A DNA stretch of 64,000 nucleotides from Molanna angustata (Eukaryota; Arthropoda; Insecta; Trichoptera; Molannidae). Below are positions 25,505-34,128 of the stretch, one piece after another (positions within the stretch are counted from its first letter, which is position 1; each line of letters starts with the position of its first letter). Below the pieces are notes generated by a model. It saw only the letters and a list, made by a program, of their open reading frames with translations. It was not told where the DNA came from and searched no databases. The DNA is taken from the NCBI GenBank assembly GCA_963576475.1, contig OY754986.1, positions 11,631,321 through 11,695,320 of the forward strand. Reading direction: 5' to 3'. The position numbers and the translations under genes were made by a program.

Positions 25505-27235
25505 TGTTGTTGGCTTTTGTAAGAGGGAGATGCGCAGAACCCTGTTTAATAATATATTATATTACTATTTTGATGTTGGTGTTGGGAGTTGGCTTTTGAA
25601 AGAGGGAGATGAACAGAACCCTGTTTAATAATATATTTTGATTTAAGTGTTGGCTTTTGTAAGAGGGAGATGCACAGAACACTGTACAATAATATATTAT
25701 GTCAATATTTTGATGTTGGTGTTGGCTTTTGTAAGAGGGAGCTCTAAAATCACTGTATAATAATATATTATGCTACTATTTTGATGTTGGTGTTGGCGTT
25801 TGTAAGAGGGAGCTGCACAGAAACTGTATAATAATATATTATGCTACTATTTTGATGTTGATGTTGGTGTTGGCGTTTGTAAGAGGGAGCTGCACAGAAA
25901 CTGTATTATAATAGATCATGCTACTATTTTGATGTTGTTGTTGGCGTATGTAAGAGGGAGCTGCACAGAAACTGTATAATAATATATTATGCTACTATTT
26001 TGATGTAGATGTTGGTGTTGGCGTTTGTAAGAGGGAGCTGCACAGAAACTGTATTATAATAGATCATGCTACTATTTTGATGTTGTTGTTGGCGTATGTA
26101 AGAGGGAGCTGCACAAAAACTGTATAATAATAGATCATGCTACTATTTTGATGTTGGTGTTGGCGTTTGTAAGAGGGAGCTGCACAGAAACTGTATAATA
26201 ATATATTATGCTACTATTTTGATGTAGATGTTGGTGTTGGCGTTTGTAAGAGGGAGCTGCACAGAAACTGTATTATAATAGATCATGCTACTATTTTGAT
26301 GTTGTTGTTGGCGTATGTAAGAGGGAGCTGCACAAAAACTGTATAATAATAGATCATGCTACTATTTTGATGTTGGTGTTGGCGTTTGTAAGAGGGAGCT
26401 GCACAAAAACTGTATAATAATAGATCATGCTACTATTTTGATGTTGGTGTTGGCGTTTGTAAGAGGGAGCTGCACAAAAACTGTATAATAATAGATCATG
26501 CTACTATTTTGATGTTGGTGTTGGCGTTTGTAAGAGGGAGCTGCACAAAAACTGTATAATAATAGATCATGCTACTATTTTGATGTTGGTGTTGGCGTAT
26601 GTAAGAGGGAGCTGCACAGAAACTGTATAATAATATATTATGCTACTATTTTGATGTAGATGTTGGTGTTGGCGTATGTAAGAGGGAGCTGCACAAAAAC
26701 TGTATAATAATAGATCATGCTACTATTTTGATGTTGGTGTTGGCGTTTGTAAGAGGGAGCTGCACAAAAACTGTATAATAATAGATCATGCTACTATTTT
26801 GATGTTGGTGTTGGCGTATGTAAGAGGGAGCTGCACAGAAACTGTATAATAATATATTATGCTACTATTTTGATGTAGATGTTGGTGTTGGCGTTTGTAA
26901 GAGGGAGCTGCACAGAAACTGTATTATAATAGATCATGCTACTATTTTGATGTTGTTGTTGGCGTATGTAAGAGGGAGCTGCACAAAAACTGTATAATAA
27001 TAGATCATGCTACTATTTTGATGTTGGTGTTGGCGTTTGTAAGAGGGAGCTGCACAAAAACTGTATAATAATAGATCATGCTACTATTTTGATGTTGGCG
27101 TTTGTAAGAGGGAGCTGCACAAAAACTGTATAATAATAGATCATGCTACTATTAATTTTGATGTTGTTGTTGGCGTTTGTAAGAGGGAGCTGCACAGAAA
27201 CTGTAAAAGGGAGCTGCACAGGGAGATGCTCAGAA
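25505..27235. repeat. 71-bp minisatellite, about 24 units
   Basis: The unit core is TTGTAAGAGGGAGCTGCACA, then AAACTGTATAATAATA and TGCTACTATTTTGATGTTGG. The AGAGGGAG core occurs 24 times at mostly 71-bp spacing, with 78-80-bp variants carrying an extra GATGTAGAT. The first four units are more diverged (GGGAGATG). Two unit types, AATATATTATGC and AATAGATCATGC, alternate in blocks. No coding potential is seen. Confidence 0.95.
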
Positions 27236-27589
27236 CCATGTTAAATAAGAAATAATTTTTAATTGTCATGTTACGCAGCTGATTTTTGCACGTCCTTATC
27301 TAACGATAACGAATACTAAGCAAATACATAGTTTCATAATATAGATATAAATAAACATAGATACTTCTTTTAGAGTTATACATTATTTTATATAATATAT
27401 GTATACCAAACTCTCAAATTGTGACCGCAATGAAGACCCAGGTTTATTATAAACATTTTACATATATTTCACTAAATCTAAGGTTTTATTTGCAAAATAG
27501 GGTTAAATGCAAGTTATATAATATGACATTACACATAAAGCAATGAATTGAGCCAGAATTACATATCATACCTACCTACATACCGGTAC
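27236..27589. other. No recognisable feature
   Basis: AT-rich spacer between the minisatellite and the RTE relic. No ORF or repeat was recognised. Confidence 0.4.
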
Positions 27590-27755
27590 ACAATGGTATC
27601 GTCGCACCCACTCTAATGTATGCTAGTGAGACATGGACATGGCAGAAGACGCATGAAAGTAGAATTAACGCGGTTGAAATGAGGTCACTAAGACGATTGT
27701 GTGGTAAAACGATGTATGATAGAATAAGAAATAAGGATATTAGACGAGAATGTAT
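27590..27755 (+). pseudogene. RTE relic, left part (split by the gypsy composite)
   Basis: It encodes APTLMYASETWTWQKTHESR, a segment with MRSLRRLCGKTMYDRIR, and a segment ending DIRREC at the LTR edge. The other half continues at 39332 after the composite. This is the RTE region after the palm (YGSETW and 'R-RN-DIRREC' signatures). Confidence 0.8.
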
Positions 27756-27969
27756 TGTACCGAAATTTATATTTATTTATTTTATTATGGTTTAAAGTCT
27801 TATTTATTTTTACAATTTATATTTTTACAATTTATATTTTTACAAGGTTTGTCTAGTTTTTCCAACTCACTACTCAATCTTTTGTTTTCATTTTTCTTGG
27901 GTTCTTATTTTCAAAATATTTCTATTTAAATTTTCAATTTAAATAGAAATAGTACTTAATTTCATAACA
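27756..27969 (-). repeat. LTR copy a (outer left)
   Basis: 214 bp, TG...CA. It appears identical to copy b where compared. The left flank is the RTE relic (ending GAATGTAT). Confidence 0.9.
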
Positions 27970-27980
27970 CTGCCTCCCTC

Positions 27981-28274
27981 TTAGTTCGTCCCGATTTTGA
28001 TTTCTTTAATTTCTCCTTTTATATCTCTGGAATGTTCTTGAAACTTCTCTTCTATGTCTCTGGAATTTTCTTTTAAGACTTTACAAAGATCGTTGTTAGA
28101 GCAAGGCATTTCAAAAAGGTATGTGTCTGGATCCTCACCTACTTCTTGCATCACTTTTCTCAATCGTAGTTGAAGTGCATTTTTATTTCCTGATGTATCA
28201 GCGTCTCTCTCCTCCAACTCATGTTTTAAATCAACCACTTTCAACTCTAAAAGAGTTATTTTTTTTGATGCCAT
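27981..28274 (-). CDS. Truncated Gag: SAP domain peptide of the mini element
   Basis: This 97-codon ORF sits between LTR copies a and b. Residues 1-93 equal the start of the full Gag at 39022: a SAP domain (about 7-41) and part of the coiled-coil region. It then joins element 3' DNA at GAAATC/GGGACGAAC, giving four new residues (IGTN) and a stop. Everything from the rest of Gag through integrase is deleted. The start codon, leader and SAP fold are intact, so if the LTR is transcribed a small DNA-binding-type peptide could be made. That consequence is inference. Confidence 0.7.
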   Translation of the reverse strand: MASKKITLLELKVVDLKHELEERDADTSGNKNALQLRLRKVMQEVGEDPDTYLFEMPCSNNDLCKVLKENSRDIEEKFQEHSRDIKGEIKEIKIGTN

Positions 28275-28369
28275 AATAAATGTCTTTATAAATAACTATT
28301 TTATTTTATTATTTTTTTTCTTACACAAAAAATACTTGGGTATTTTTATACCCCACACCTGACACCAAA
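28275..28369 (-). other. Leader and primer-binding site of the mini element
   Basis: It matches 39023-39117. The end next to LTR copy b (28354-28369, CACACCTGACACCAAA on the plus strand) is the tRNA primer site, read as TTTGGTGTCAGGTGTG on the element strand. Confidence 0.7.
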
Positions 28370-28583
28370 TGTACCGAAATTTATATTTATTTATTTTATT
28401 ATGGTTTAAAGTCTTATTTATTTTTACAATTTATATTTTTACAATTTATATTTTTACAAGGTTTGTCTAGTTTTTCCAACTCACTACTCAATCTTTTGTT
28501 TTCATTTTTCTTGGGTTCTTATTTTCAAAATATTTCTATTTAAATTTTCAATTTAAATAGAAATAGTACTTAATTTCATAACA
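28370..28583 (-). repeat. LTR copy b (shared, middle)
   Basis: 214 bp. It serves as the 5' LTR of the mini unit and the 3' LTR of the full unit. Confidence 0.9.
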
Positions 28584-28600
28584 CTGCCTCCCTCTTAGTT
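28584..28600 (-). other. Polypurine tract of the full gypsy unit
   Basis: CTGCCTCCCTCTTAG on the plus strand reads AAGAGGGAGGCAG on the element strand. It lies immediately before the 3' LTR and is the usual plus-strand primer of LTR retroelements. The stop codon of the last ORF (28595-28597) lies inside it. Confidence 0.8.
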
Positions 28601-28813
28601 CAGTTCGTCCCGAACAGAATTCTCTAGATGAATAAATCGGCATTTTGAACCTTCTCTACAGTGAGATGCTTTGAAAAAGTAACATGGTACACTTTTTTTT
28701 ATATTTTTACTGTATCTTGGATTAGAGCAGCAAACTAGAACATTAATTCCAGTATTATGAAAAATCTCTTCTATCATATTCCGAACCACTTTCCAATCCA
28801 TACCATCACTGAT
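28595..28813 (-). CDS. End of macrodomain plus CCCH zinc finger (Pol tail)
   Basis: The frame continues that of the integrase ORF and is separated from it by a single TAG (28814-28816). From its ATG at 28801 it has 68 codons, with four more in-frame codons before that ATG. The first part (GMDWKVVRNMIEEIF, ending NVLVC) matches the last strand-helix part of TARG1/OARD1-type macrodomains. It includes the Asp after Gly-Met that corresponds to the catalytic Asp of human TARG1 (Asp125). Residues 40-58 form a CCCH finger: Cys40-x7-Cys48-x5-Cys54-x3-His58, within KSVPCYFFKASHC and KCRFIH. CCCH fingers usually bind RNA. The ORF stops inside the polypurine tract, so it belongs to the element and is not host sequence. 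Activity is unproven. Confidence 0.75.
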   Translation of the reverse strand: MSDGMDWKVVRNMIEEIFHNTGINVLVCCSNPRYSKNIKKSVPCYFFKASHCREGSKCRFIHLENSVRDELN

Positions 28814-30244
28814 CTATGGAATGCCGAGCTTCATAAGATTCAACTGTAACATTTGATCCCGCATACTTCGTAGACAGTTCCACATCTGAGCATACTCTGC
28901 TCGTTCCTCAGACGTTTCCTTATTCGTCATGTAGAATAAATGCTGTTTTCCATGCTGTGAATGGACCACTTCTCCAATCTTCAGATTCTTGGCTTTTAGC
29001 TCATATAACATCCCATACTTTCTCATGATAACTTTGGCTATACCACTAGTCATCTTCATGTCTTGAGCCACAGCTAAAACATTATCTTCTGGGATATCGA
29101 AGAGGTCTTGCTCAATTTCCACAGTCACACCATGGCGAGTGCGTCGATAAGGAGTCATCATGAATTCCTCGAAGGTCTTTTCTTCACTTTGGACATTGCA
29201 AACTTGAGCAACTGGATTTTTTTCCTCATCCTTGTTATCACCTAAAAAGGGAGCCAGGCGATTGAAATGTACCACTCTTGGCTTCCCATTTGGTTTTCTT
29301 CGTATACGATAAACCACATCATTTATCCTTTTGATCACTTCATACGGTCCTTCCCAGGATTTCTGAAGCTTTGGTGAGTAGCCTCGTCGTCGTTGTGGAT
29401 TAAATAACCAAACCAAGTCTCCAGCCTGATAACCACCTTCCACAGCTTTAATGTCGTATCGCTCCTTCATCTTGTCACTAGCTACTTGAATATTGGACCG
29501 TACACGGTCATGTATAGCATTCATTTTCCTCCGAAGATCTGTCACATAATCTTCTCCAGGCTTAGATCCATACTGCAGGTCGCAAGGTAACCGTAACTCA
29601 CGGCCAAAAATCACACTTGCCGGTGTTTGCCCTGTTGTCTCATGGATTGCTGCTCGATAAGCTAATAAGAACAAGTGGATGTATTCGTCCCAATCCTTCT
29701 GGTGATCGGACACTGCTTTTGACAAAAATCTTCCAATTGTTCGATTCATTCGCTCCACCATTCCATCCGACTGTGGATGCAAAGCAGTTGTTCTCGTCTT
29801 TCGAATTCCTAATGCTTCACAAATTCCCTGGAATACGGCTGATTCAAAGTTTCTTCCCTGGTCCGAGTGTAACTCCAATGGTACTCCAAAACGACTTATC
29901 AGTTCCCTTACCAAGACTTCAGCAACAGTGGTAGCTTCTTGATTCGGTAGTGCATAGGCTTCTGTCCATTTACTAAAATAGTCCATTGCTACCAGAATAT
30001 ATTTATTCCCTCTTTCCGTTGTGGGAAAAGGCCCCGCTATGTCAATGGCTATCCTTTCAAATGGGCTACCAACATTATACTGCCTCATTGGCGCACGCCT
30101 TCGTTTCTGAGGTCCGTTTGAAGTGGCACAAGTTACACATCTTCTACACCAATCTTTTACATCTCCGTTGTAATTGACCCAATAAAAACGTTGACGAATT
30201 TTTTTCTGTGGTTTTTTTAACTCCCAAGTGTCCCCCAGACACAT
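28814..30244 (-). CDS. Gypsy integrase with C-terminal TARG1-like macrodomain
   Basis: 476 codons. Residues 33-39 hold the CxxC pair of the integrase zinc site; its two His lie upstream, across a frameshift. The catalytic core has Asp68 (AIDIAGPF), Asp128 (LHSDQG) and Glu164 (GMVERMNRT) with the D,D-35-E spacing. The WEGPYEVIK motif at 297-305 is the GPY/F module. After about 40 linker residues, 376-476 resemble the TARG1/OARD1 macrodomain: EQDLFDIP (378-385, the ADP-ribose-binding Asp-Leu-Phe), [14 protein letters not shown] (398-411), LKIGEV (421-426), then FYMTNK with Lys442 at the position of the catalytic Lys of TARG1 (Lys84). TARG1 removes ADP-ribose from protein acids. The frame ends at TAG 28814-28816, in the middle of the macrodomain, and resumes unchanged after it. 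The apparent start is where the frameshift leaves the frame open, not a real start. Confidence 0.85.
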   Translation of the reverse strand: MCLGDTWELKKPQKKIRQRFYWVNYNGDVKDWCRRCVTCATSNGPQKRRRAPMRQYNVGSPFERIAIDIAGPFPTTERGNKYILVAMDYFSKWTEAYALPNQEATTVAEVLVRELISRFGVPLELHSDQGRNFESAVFQGICEALGIRKTRTTALHPQSDGMVERMNRTIGRFLSKAVSDHQKDWDEYIHLFLLAYRAAIHETTGQTPASVIFGRELRLPCDLQYGSKPGEDYVTDLRRKMNAIHDRVRSNIQVASDKMKERYDIKAVEGGYQAGDLVWLFNPQRRRGYSPKLQKSWEGPYEVIKRINDVVYRIRRKPNGKPRVVHFNRLAPFLGDNKDEEKNPVAQVCNVQSEEKTFEEFMMTPYRRTRHGVTVEIEQDLFDIPEDNVLAVAQDMKMTSGIAKVIMRKYGMLYELKAKNLKIGEVVHSQHGKQHLFYMTNKETSEERAEYAQMWNCLRSMRDQMLQLNLMKLGIP

Positions 30245-31685
30245 CTTTGTGAAGCAGTTTAAGAACTTCAGGAATTCTCTTCCTTGGAATCAATAGTTGT
30301 TGTCTCTGCTGTGTTCCATCTTCATTCTCCAATACACGCTTTAACAACCCATTTTCCACGACAATGGATTGCCACTGAGCCCAGTATGACTTAATATTTG
30401 GAGATAGTGAAGCTATTTCTTCCCATAAAGGTCTTTGATCATTTTCCTTCCACTGCATTACAAACTTGAGATCTGGGTCTTCCAATTGGTCTGCTCGTAT
30501 TTCATCATCTTGCCAAAAATTGTCAACGACCGTGGTTCTACAAGCTATAAAAAACTTTTCCTCAGCCTTATTACAGTGCTGGGAATCCTCTGGACATGGT
30601 CGCCTTGACAGTGCATCGGCATTTCTATGATGAAGTCCAGCTCGATGTTCAGAATCATAGTCATATTCTTGCAATCTCTCTATCCATCTTGCCACTTGAC
30701 CTTCAGGATTCTTGAATCGCAAAAGCCACACAAGTGCCGAGTGATCTGTCCTTAAAAGAAATTTCCGTCCATATAAATACTTGCGAAAGTGCTCAACTGA
30801 CTTGATAACAGCAAGCAATTCTCTTCGTGTTACACAGTAATTGCGATCTGGTTTCGACAATACTTTACTGAAGTAAGCAATCACGCGTTCTGCCCCATCT
30901 TGTACTTGGGAGAGCACACTTCCGATACCAACGTTACTTGCATCTGTATCCAGAATAAACATTCCTTCAGCTCGAGGATAACTCAAAACCGGAGAATTAA
31001 TTAGAACCTGTTTTAATTCTTCAAATGCATGTTGGCACTTGAAATCCCATATGAATTCACTGCTTTCCTCCGTGAGTTTTGTCAGCGGCTTTGCGATGTC
31101 AGCAAAGCCTGGAACAAATCGTCGATAGTAGGTACTCAGACCCAAAAAGCTTCTTACTTCATGTTTGTCTTTAAGTACTGGCCAATCTCGAACAGCTTTA
31201 ATCTTCTCAGGATCTACTGCTACTCCCTCCTCAGAGACAACATGACCTAGATAGTTGACTTGCTTTCGGAACAATATACATTTCTTGCAATTGAGTTTAA
31301 GGTTGGCCGACCTCAATCGTGAAAATACCTGTTCCAAATTTCCTAAATGTTCTTCAAAACGCTTCCCAAGTACGATGATGTCATCTAAGTATACCAAACA
31401 GGTCTCCCACGATAATCCTCTTAGCACACTTTCCATTAGTCGTTCAAACGTAGCCGGTGCATTGCAAAGTCCAAATGGCATCACTTTGAACTGCCACAAT
31501 CCACTTCCAACAGAAAACGCCGTTTTTTCTCTATCCTTGGGTTCCAATCCAACCTGCCAATAACCACTCTTTAGATCCAAAGTTGAGAAGATCTTACAAC
31601 CAGCCAATGTATCTAGGGTGTCATCGATTCGAGGCAGTGGATAACTATCCTTCTTAGTTACATTATTCAATAAGCGAAAGTCCAC
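30144..31685 (-). CDS. Gypsy reverse transcriptase and RNase H
   Basis: 513 codons. RT landmarks: MDFRLLN at the start, [12 protein letters not shown] (33-44), [12 protein letters not shown] (69-80) and the active site VYLDDIIV (98-105). The connection is typical of Ty3/gypsy elements ([22 protein letters not shown]). RNase H acids appear in LDTDASNVG (Asp248), RRELLAV (Glu289) and LRTDHSAL (Asp314). Near residue 480 the integrase zinc-site histidines ([11 protein letters not shown]) begin. Then the frame is lost in an A7 run (plus-strand T7 at 30199-30205), and the integrase continues in the frame of the 28814-30244 ORF. The upstream end is another one-base shift in a run (31707-31714). It copies element RNA to DNA in the cytoplasmic particle. 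Confidence 0.92.
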   Translation of the reverse strand: MDFRLLNNVTKKDSYPLPRIDDTLDTLAGCKIFSTLDLKSGYWQVGLEPKDREKTAFSVGSGLWQFKVMPFGLCNAPATFERLMESVLRGLSWETCLVYLDDIIVLGKRFEEHLGNLEQVFSRLRSANLKLNCKKCILFRKQVNYLGHVVSEEGVAVDPEKIKAVRDWPVLKDKHEVRSFLGLSTYYRRFVPGFADIAKPLTKLTEESSEFIWDFKCQHAFEELKQVLINSPVLSYPRAEGMFILDTDASNVGIGSVLSQVQDGAERVIAYFSKVLSKPDRNYCVTRRELLAVIKSVEHFRKYLYGRKFLLRTDHSALVWLLRFKNPEGQVARWIERLQEYDYDSEHRAGLHHRNADALSRRPCPEDSQHCNKAEEKFFIACRTTVVDNFWQDDEIRADQLEDPDLKFVMQWKENDQRPLWEEIASLSPNIKSYWAQWQSIVVENGLLKRVLENEDGTQQRQQLLIPRKRIPEVLKLLHKDVSGGHLGVKKTTEKNSSTFLLGQLQRRCKRLV

Positions 31686-32674
31686 ACAGAACCGAGTTGA
31701 GCCATCTTTTTTTTAACTAACACTACTGGTGAACACCATGGGCTGCTTGATGGTTCAATAACGCTATCCCTTTCCATGTCTTGAATAATTTGATCTGCTT
31801 CCGCCCGCTTTGCTAATGGTAGCCTTCTAGGTAATTGGCGGATAGGCCTTGCGTCACCCGTATCTATTTGATGTTGAACAACATTGGTTCTTCCTTTAGA
31901 AAGACTCGCATTCTCAAAAACATCTTGATAATGAGCAATGAGGTATCTAATTTGTTTGCTTTGTTCTTTGGTAAGTTCCTTACAAGCATCTTTTACAAAG
32001 TCTTCAAGATGTTTTGGTACATCCTCTGAAGAAACTTGTGCGATGCAGGCGTTTTGTGTTACTGATGAAACTGATGAACACACACTTAAATAAGCTCCTT
32101 TTTTGACAGTAACTGGATATTCATTTATGTTCATTAATCTGACTAAAATTTCCTTTTGGTTTTGAATCAGTGCTCTTGCAATTAATACTTCTTTTCCTGC
32201 TTCATTGTTGGCGTTGGACTCCACAACCAAAACATGTCCATTCGGGATAACACAGTCTAAATTGACTCGTACTAACATCTCACTTTGTTTTGGAATAGTT
32301 ACAACATCCGCTGCAAGAACACGTGTAGAAAATTCCTCACGCTCTTGCACGAGAACATCTTCATCTCCAATTTTCAAAGATCGCCTCTTTAGATCCAACT
32401 GGAATCCATATTTCGCCATTATGTCCATTCCGAGAATAACTTCCTCCTCTATATTCGCCACTAGCACCTGATGATCGAAGATAGAACTACCAATTTGAAA
32501 GTTGGCATATGTCTCACCACATATAGATGCCGACTCCCCAGTAGCTGTTCGTAATGTCCATTTAGTTGGTGTAATACACTTTTTGTTATAAAGCAAATCT
32601 GGTCTCATGATTGTCATCGTTGCTCCAGTATCCAGCAAAAGTTTCAAATTCTTTCCATTTACTTTGCCATTTAT
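31667..32674 (-). CDS. Gypsy protease and start of RT
   Basis: The frame runs from the insertion site of the second element to 31667. The aspartic protease shows [13 protein letters not shown] about 12 residues in (catalytic Asp of DTGA), and a later VILGMDIM matches the second conserved strand of retropepsins. RT begins with [19 protein letters not shown], and [14 protein letters not shown] is followed by the frameshift in a T8 run (31707-31714 on the plus strand). The first three codons of the apparent ORF come from the inserted element's LTR. Originally the frame continued upstream at 37721-37826. Confidence 0.88.
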   Translation of the reverse strand: MNGKVNGKNLKLLLDTGATMTIMRPDLLYNKKCITPTKWTLRTATGESASICGETYANFQIGSSIFDHQVLVANIEEEVILGMDIMAKYGFQLDLKRRSLKIGDEDVLVQEREEFSTRVLAADVVTIPKQSEMLVRVNLDCVIPNGHVLVVESNANNEAGKEVLIARALIQNQKEILVRLMNINEYPVTVKKGAYLSVCSSVSSVTQNACIAQVSSEDVPKHLEDFVKDACKELTKEQSKQIRYLIAHYQDVFENASLSKGRTNVVQHQIDTGDARPIRQLPRRLPLAKRAEADQIIQDMERDSVIEPSSSPWCSPVVLVKKKMAQLGSVWTFAY

Positions 32675-32679
32675 AAACA

Positions 32680-32979
32680 TGTAAAACAAGTACTTACATA
32701 GATGTCACCTAGAAGTACTTATTTCATTTTTATTTGAATTGGTTCTATATTAAAGTTTTAGTTTTATATTTGTTTTAAAGTGACAGTTAAGATTCTAAAA
32801 AGGAGGAACTAAAAGCATTTAATGTCGTTTCTCTTTTTACAGGTAAAATTATATTTGTTATCATTATTATTTATTTATGTTTATGTTATTATTACTTTTA
32901 TTGTATTTTATAATTAATTTAATAATAAATTTCTCTTTTTACAGAACAACGATTTAATTTGCTTAATACACTCCATTAT
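32680..32979 (+). repeat. Left LTR of the nested element
   Basis: Begins TGTAAAACAAGTACTTACAT and ends ACACTCCATTAT. It lacks a canonical CA end. The sequence that follows (AAAACGACATTATTG) does not look like a standard tRNA primer site, so priming is unclear. Confidence 0.9.
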
Positions 32980-33021
32980 AAAACGACATTATTGTTTAAC
33001 GACAAAATCAATATACATAAA

Positions 33022-34128
33022 ATGGTGAAACTTCATTTTGAATTTAAAATATTACCTGGAATTGATGGAAAAACAAATGTTTATAATATAATCTCAATCA
33101 CCACAACTGATAACAAGGTTTATGCCATACCAGAAGATCTACAACCAGTGAGCAATCACAAAGAAATAATAAAAACAAGTGCCTTTATTAAAGTAAAAAG
33201 AAGTATAACAAAAAGGTATCAAGTACGAAGAGTTTGGATAACGTTAATAGATGAGTTACAAAAAACATACATAGATGAAGATGGAAACTTACAGTTTGAT
33301 AATATATATTTGGAGGAAATTACACAAAATAAAATACAGGAGACAAAAATTAATGAAAATTTTATAGTTAAAAAAGATATTTGTAAACCTAATAATATAA
33401 AAAAATTAGCAGTTAATTTTGTTATAGAAAATTTTACGACAAAAACTTCTAACGTATCACAATGGATAACTATTTTTGAAAGTGAATGTACTCGTTTGGG
33501 AATTGAAGAAGATATTAAGAAAATTGAAACACTTAGGTTATTTCTGGATGAGTCATGTCTTGACTGGTACAGGTCAATGCTTATAAAATATACTGTAAAC
33601 TCAGAATGGTCAACATGGAAAGATAACTTTTGTAAAACTTATGCAGACAAAGGTTGGACACCAATCAGGTATGCAATGTCATTCAAATATATACAAGGCT
33701 CATTATTAGAATATGCTTTAAAAAAAGAAAGACTTTTATTGGAAATAAATAAATCGATAGATAAATGCACTCTTATTGATCTGATTGCTACGGGACTACC
33801 AAATATTATATCTGATAAAATTGATAGAATCAACATGAAGGAAACTAGTGATTTATTTAATAACATTAGAGGTTTAGAAAATTTAGCAAATAAAAATCAT
33901 TCAGAAAAAAAGACTAGTATTCAAAATATAATAAAAAAAAATTATATCAGAGACAAACCATGCAGGATTTGTGAAAGACAAAATAAGGGAATTCGTTATC
34001 ATCCCGAATCATCATGTTGGTTCCAAAACAAAAATAATGATGAAAATAAAAGAGAATATAATATAAGAAATGTTAATAACTCTGAATTAGAAACAGAATT
34101 AAATGAAATTGATCCAAAAAACTTATAA
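33022..34128 (+). CDS. Gag of the nested gypsy element
   Basis: 368 codons from the ATG at 33022. The frame is open further upstream into the LTR, but the first ATG with a reasonable A-rich context is this one. The middle (about residues 120-300: WITIFESECTRLGI, LDWYRSMLIKY, WSTWKDNFCKTYADKGW, LIATGLP) has the pattern of retrotransposon capsid proteins. Near the C-terminus a Cys/His cluster (CRICERQNKGIRYHPESSC) resembles a zinc knuckle, but with C-x2-C-x9-H-x4-C spacing rather than the standard CCHC. It would form the particle and bind RNA. The last codons contain the slip site A AAA AAC (34116-34122), shortly before the TAA (34126-34128). Confidence 0.8.
   Translation: MVKLHFEFKILPGIDGKTNVYNIISITTTDNKVYAIPEDLQPVSNHKEIIKTSAFIKVKRSITKRYQVRRVWITLIDELQKTYIDEDGNLQFDNIYLEEITQNKIQETKINENFIVKKDICKPNNIKKLAVNFVIENFTTKTSNVSQWITIFESECTRLGIEEDIKKIETLRLFLDESCLDWYRSMLIKYTVNSEWSTWKDNFCKTYADKGWTPIRYAMSFKYIQGSLLEYALKKERLLLEINKSIDKCTLIDLIATGLPNIISDKIDRINMKETSDLFNNIRGLENLANKNHSEKKTSIQNIIKKNYIRDKPCRICERQNKGIRYHPESSCWFQNKNNDENKREYNIRNVNNSELETELNEIDPKNL

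Noticed and set aside
25505..27235. CRISPR array
   Set aside because: Repeats are contiguous 71-bp units with no unique spacers, in eukaryotic DNA; this is a minisatellite.
28595..30244. Macrodomain/CCCH region as a captured host gene beside the element
   Set aside because: It is in frame with integrase, has no intron or separate start, and ends inside the element's polypurine tract, so it is part of Pol.
29617..32471. Plus-strand ORFs across the minus-strand gypsy pol gene
   Set aside because: They are in other frames of a clearly coding minus strand (RT, RNase H, integrase).
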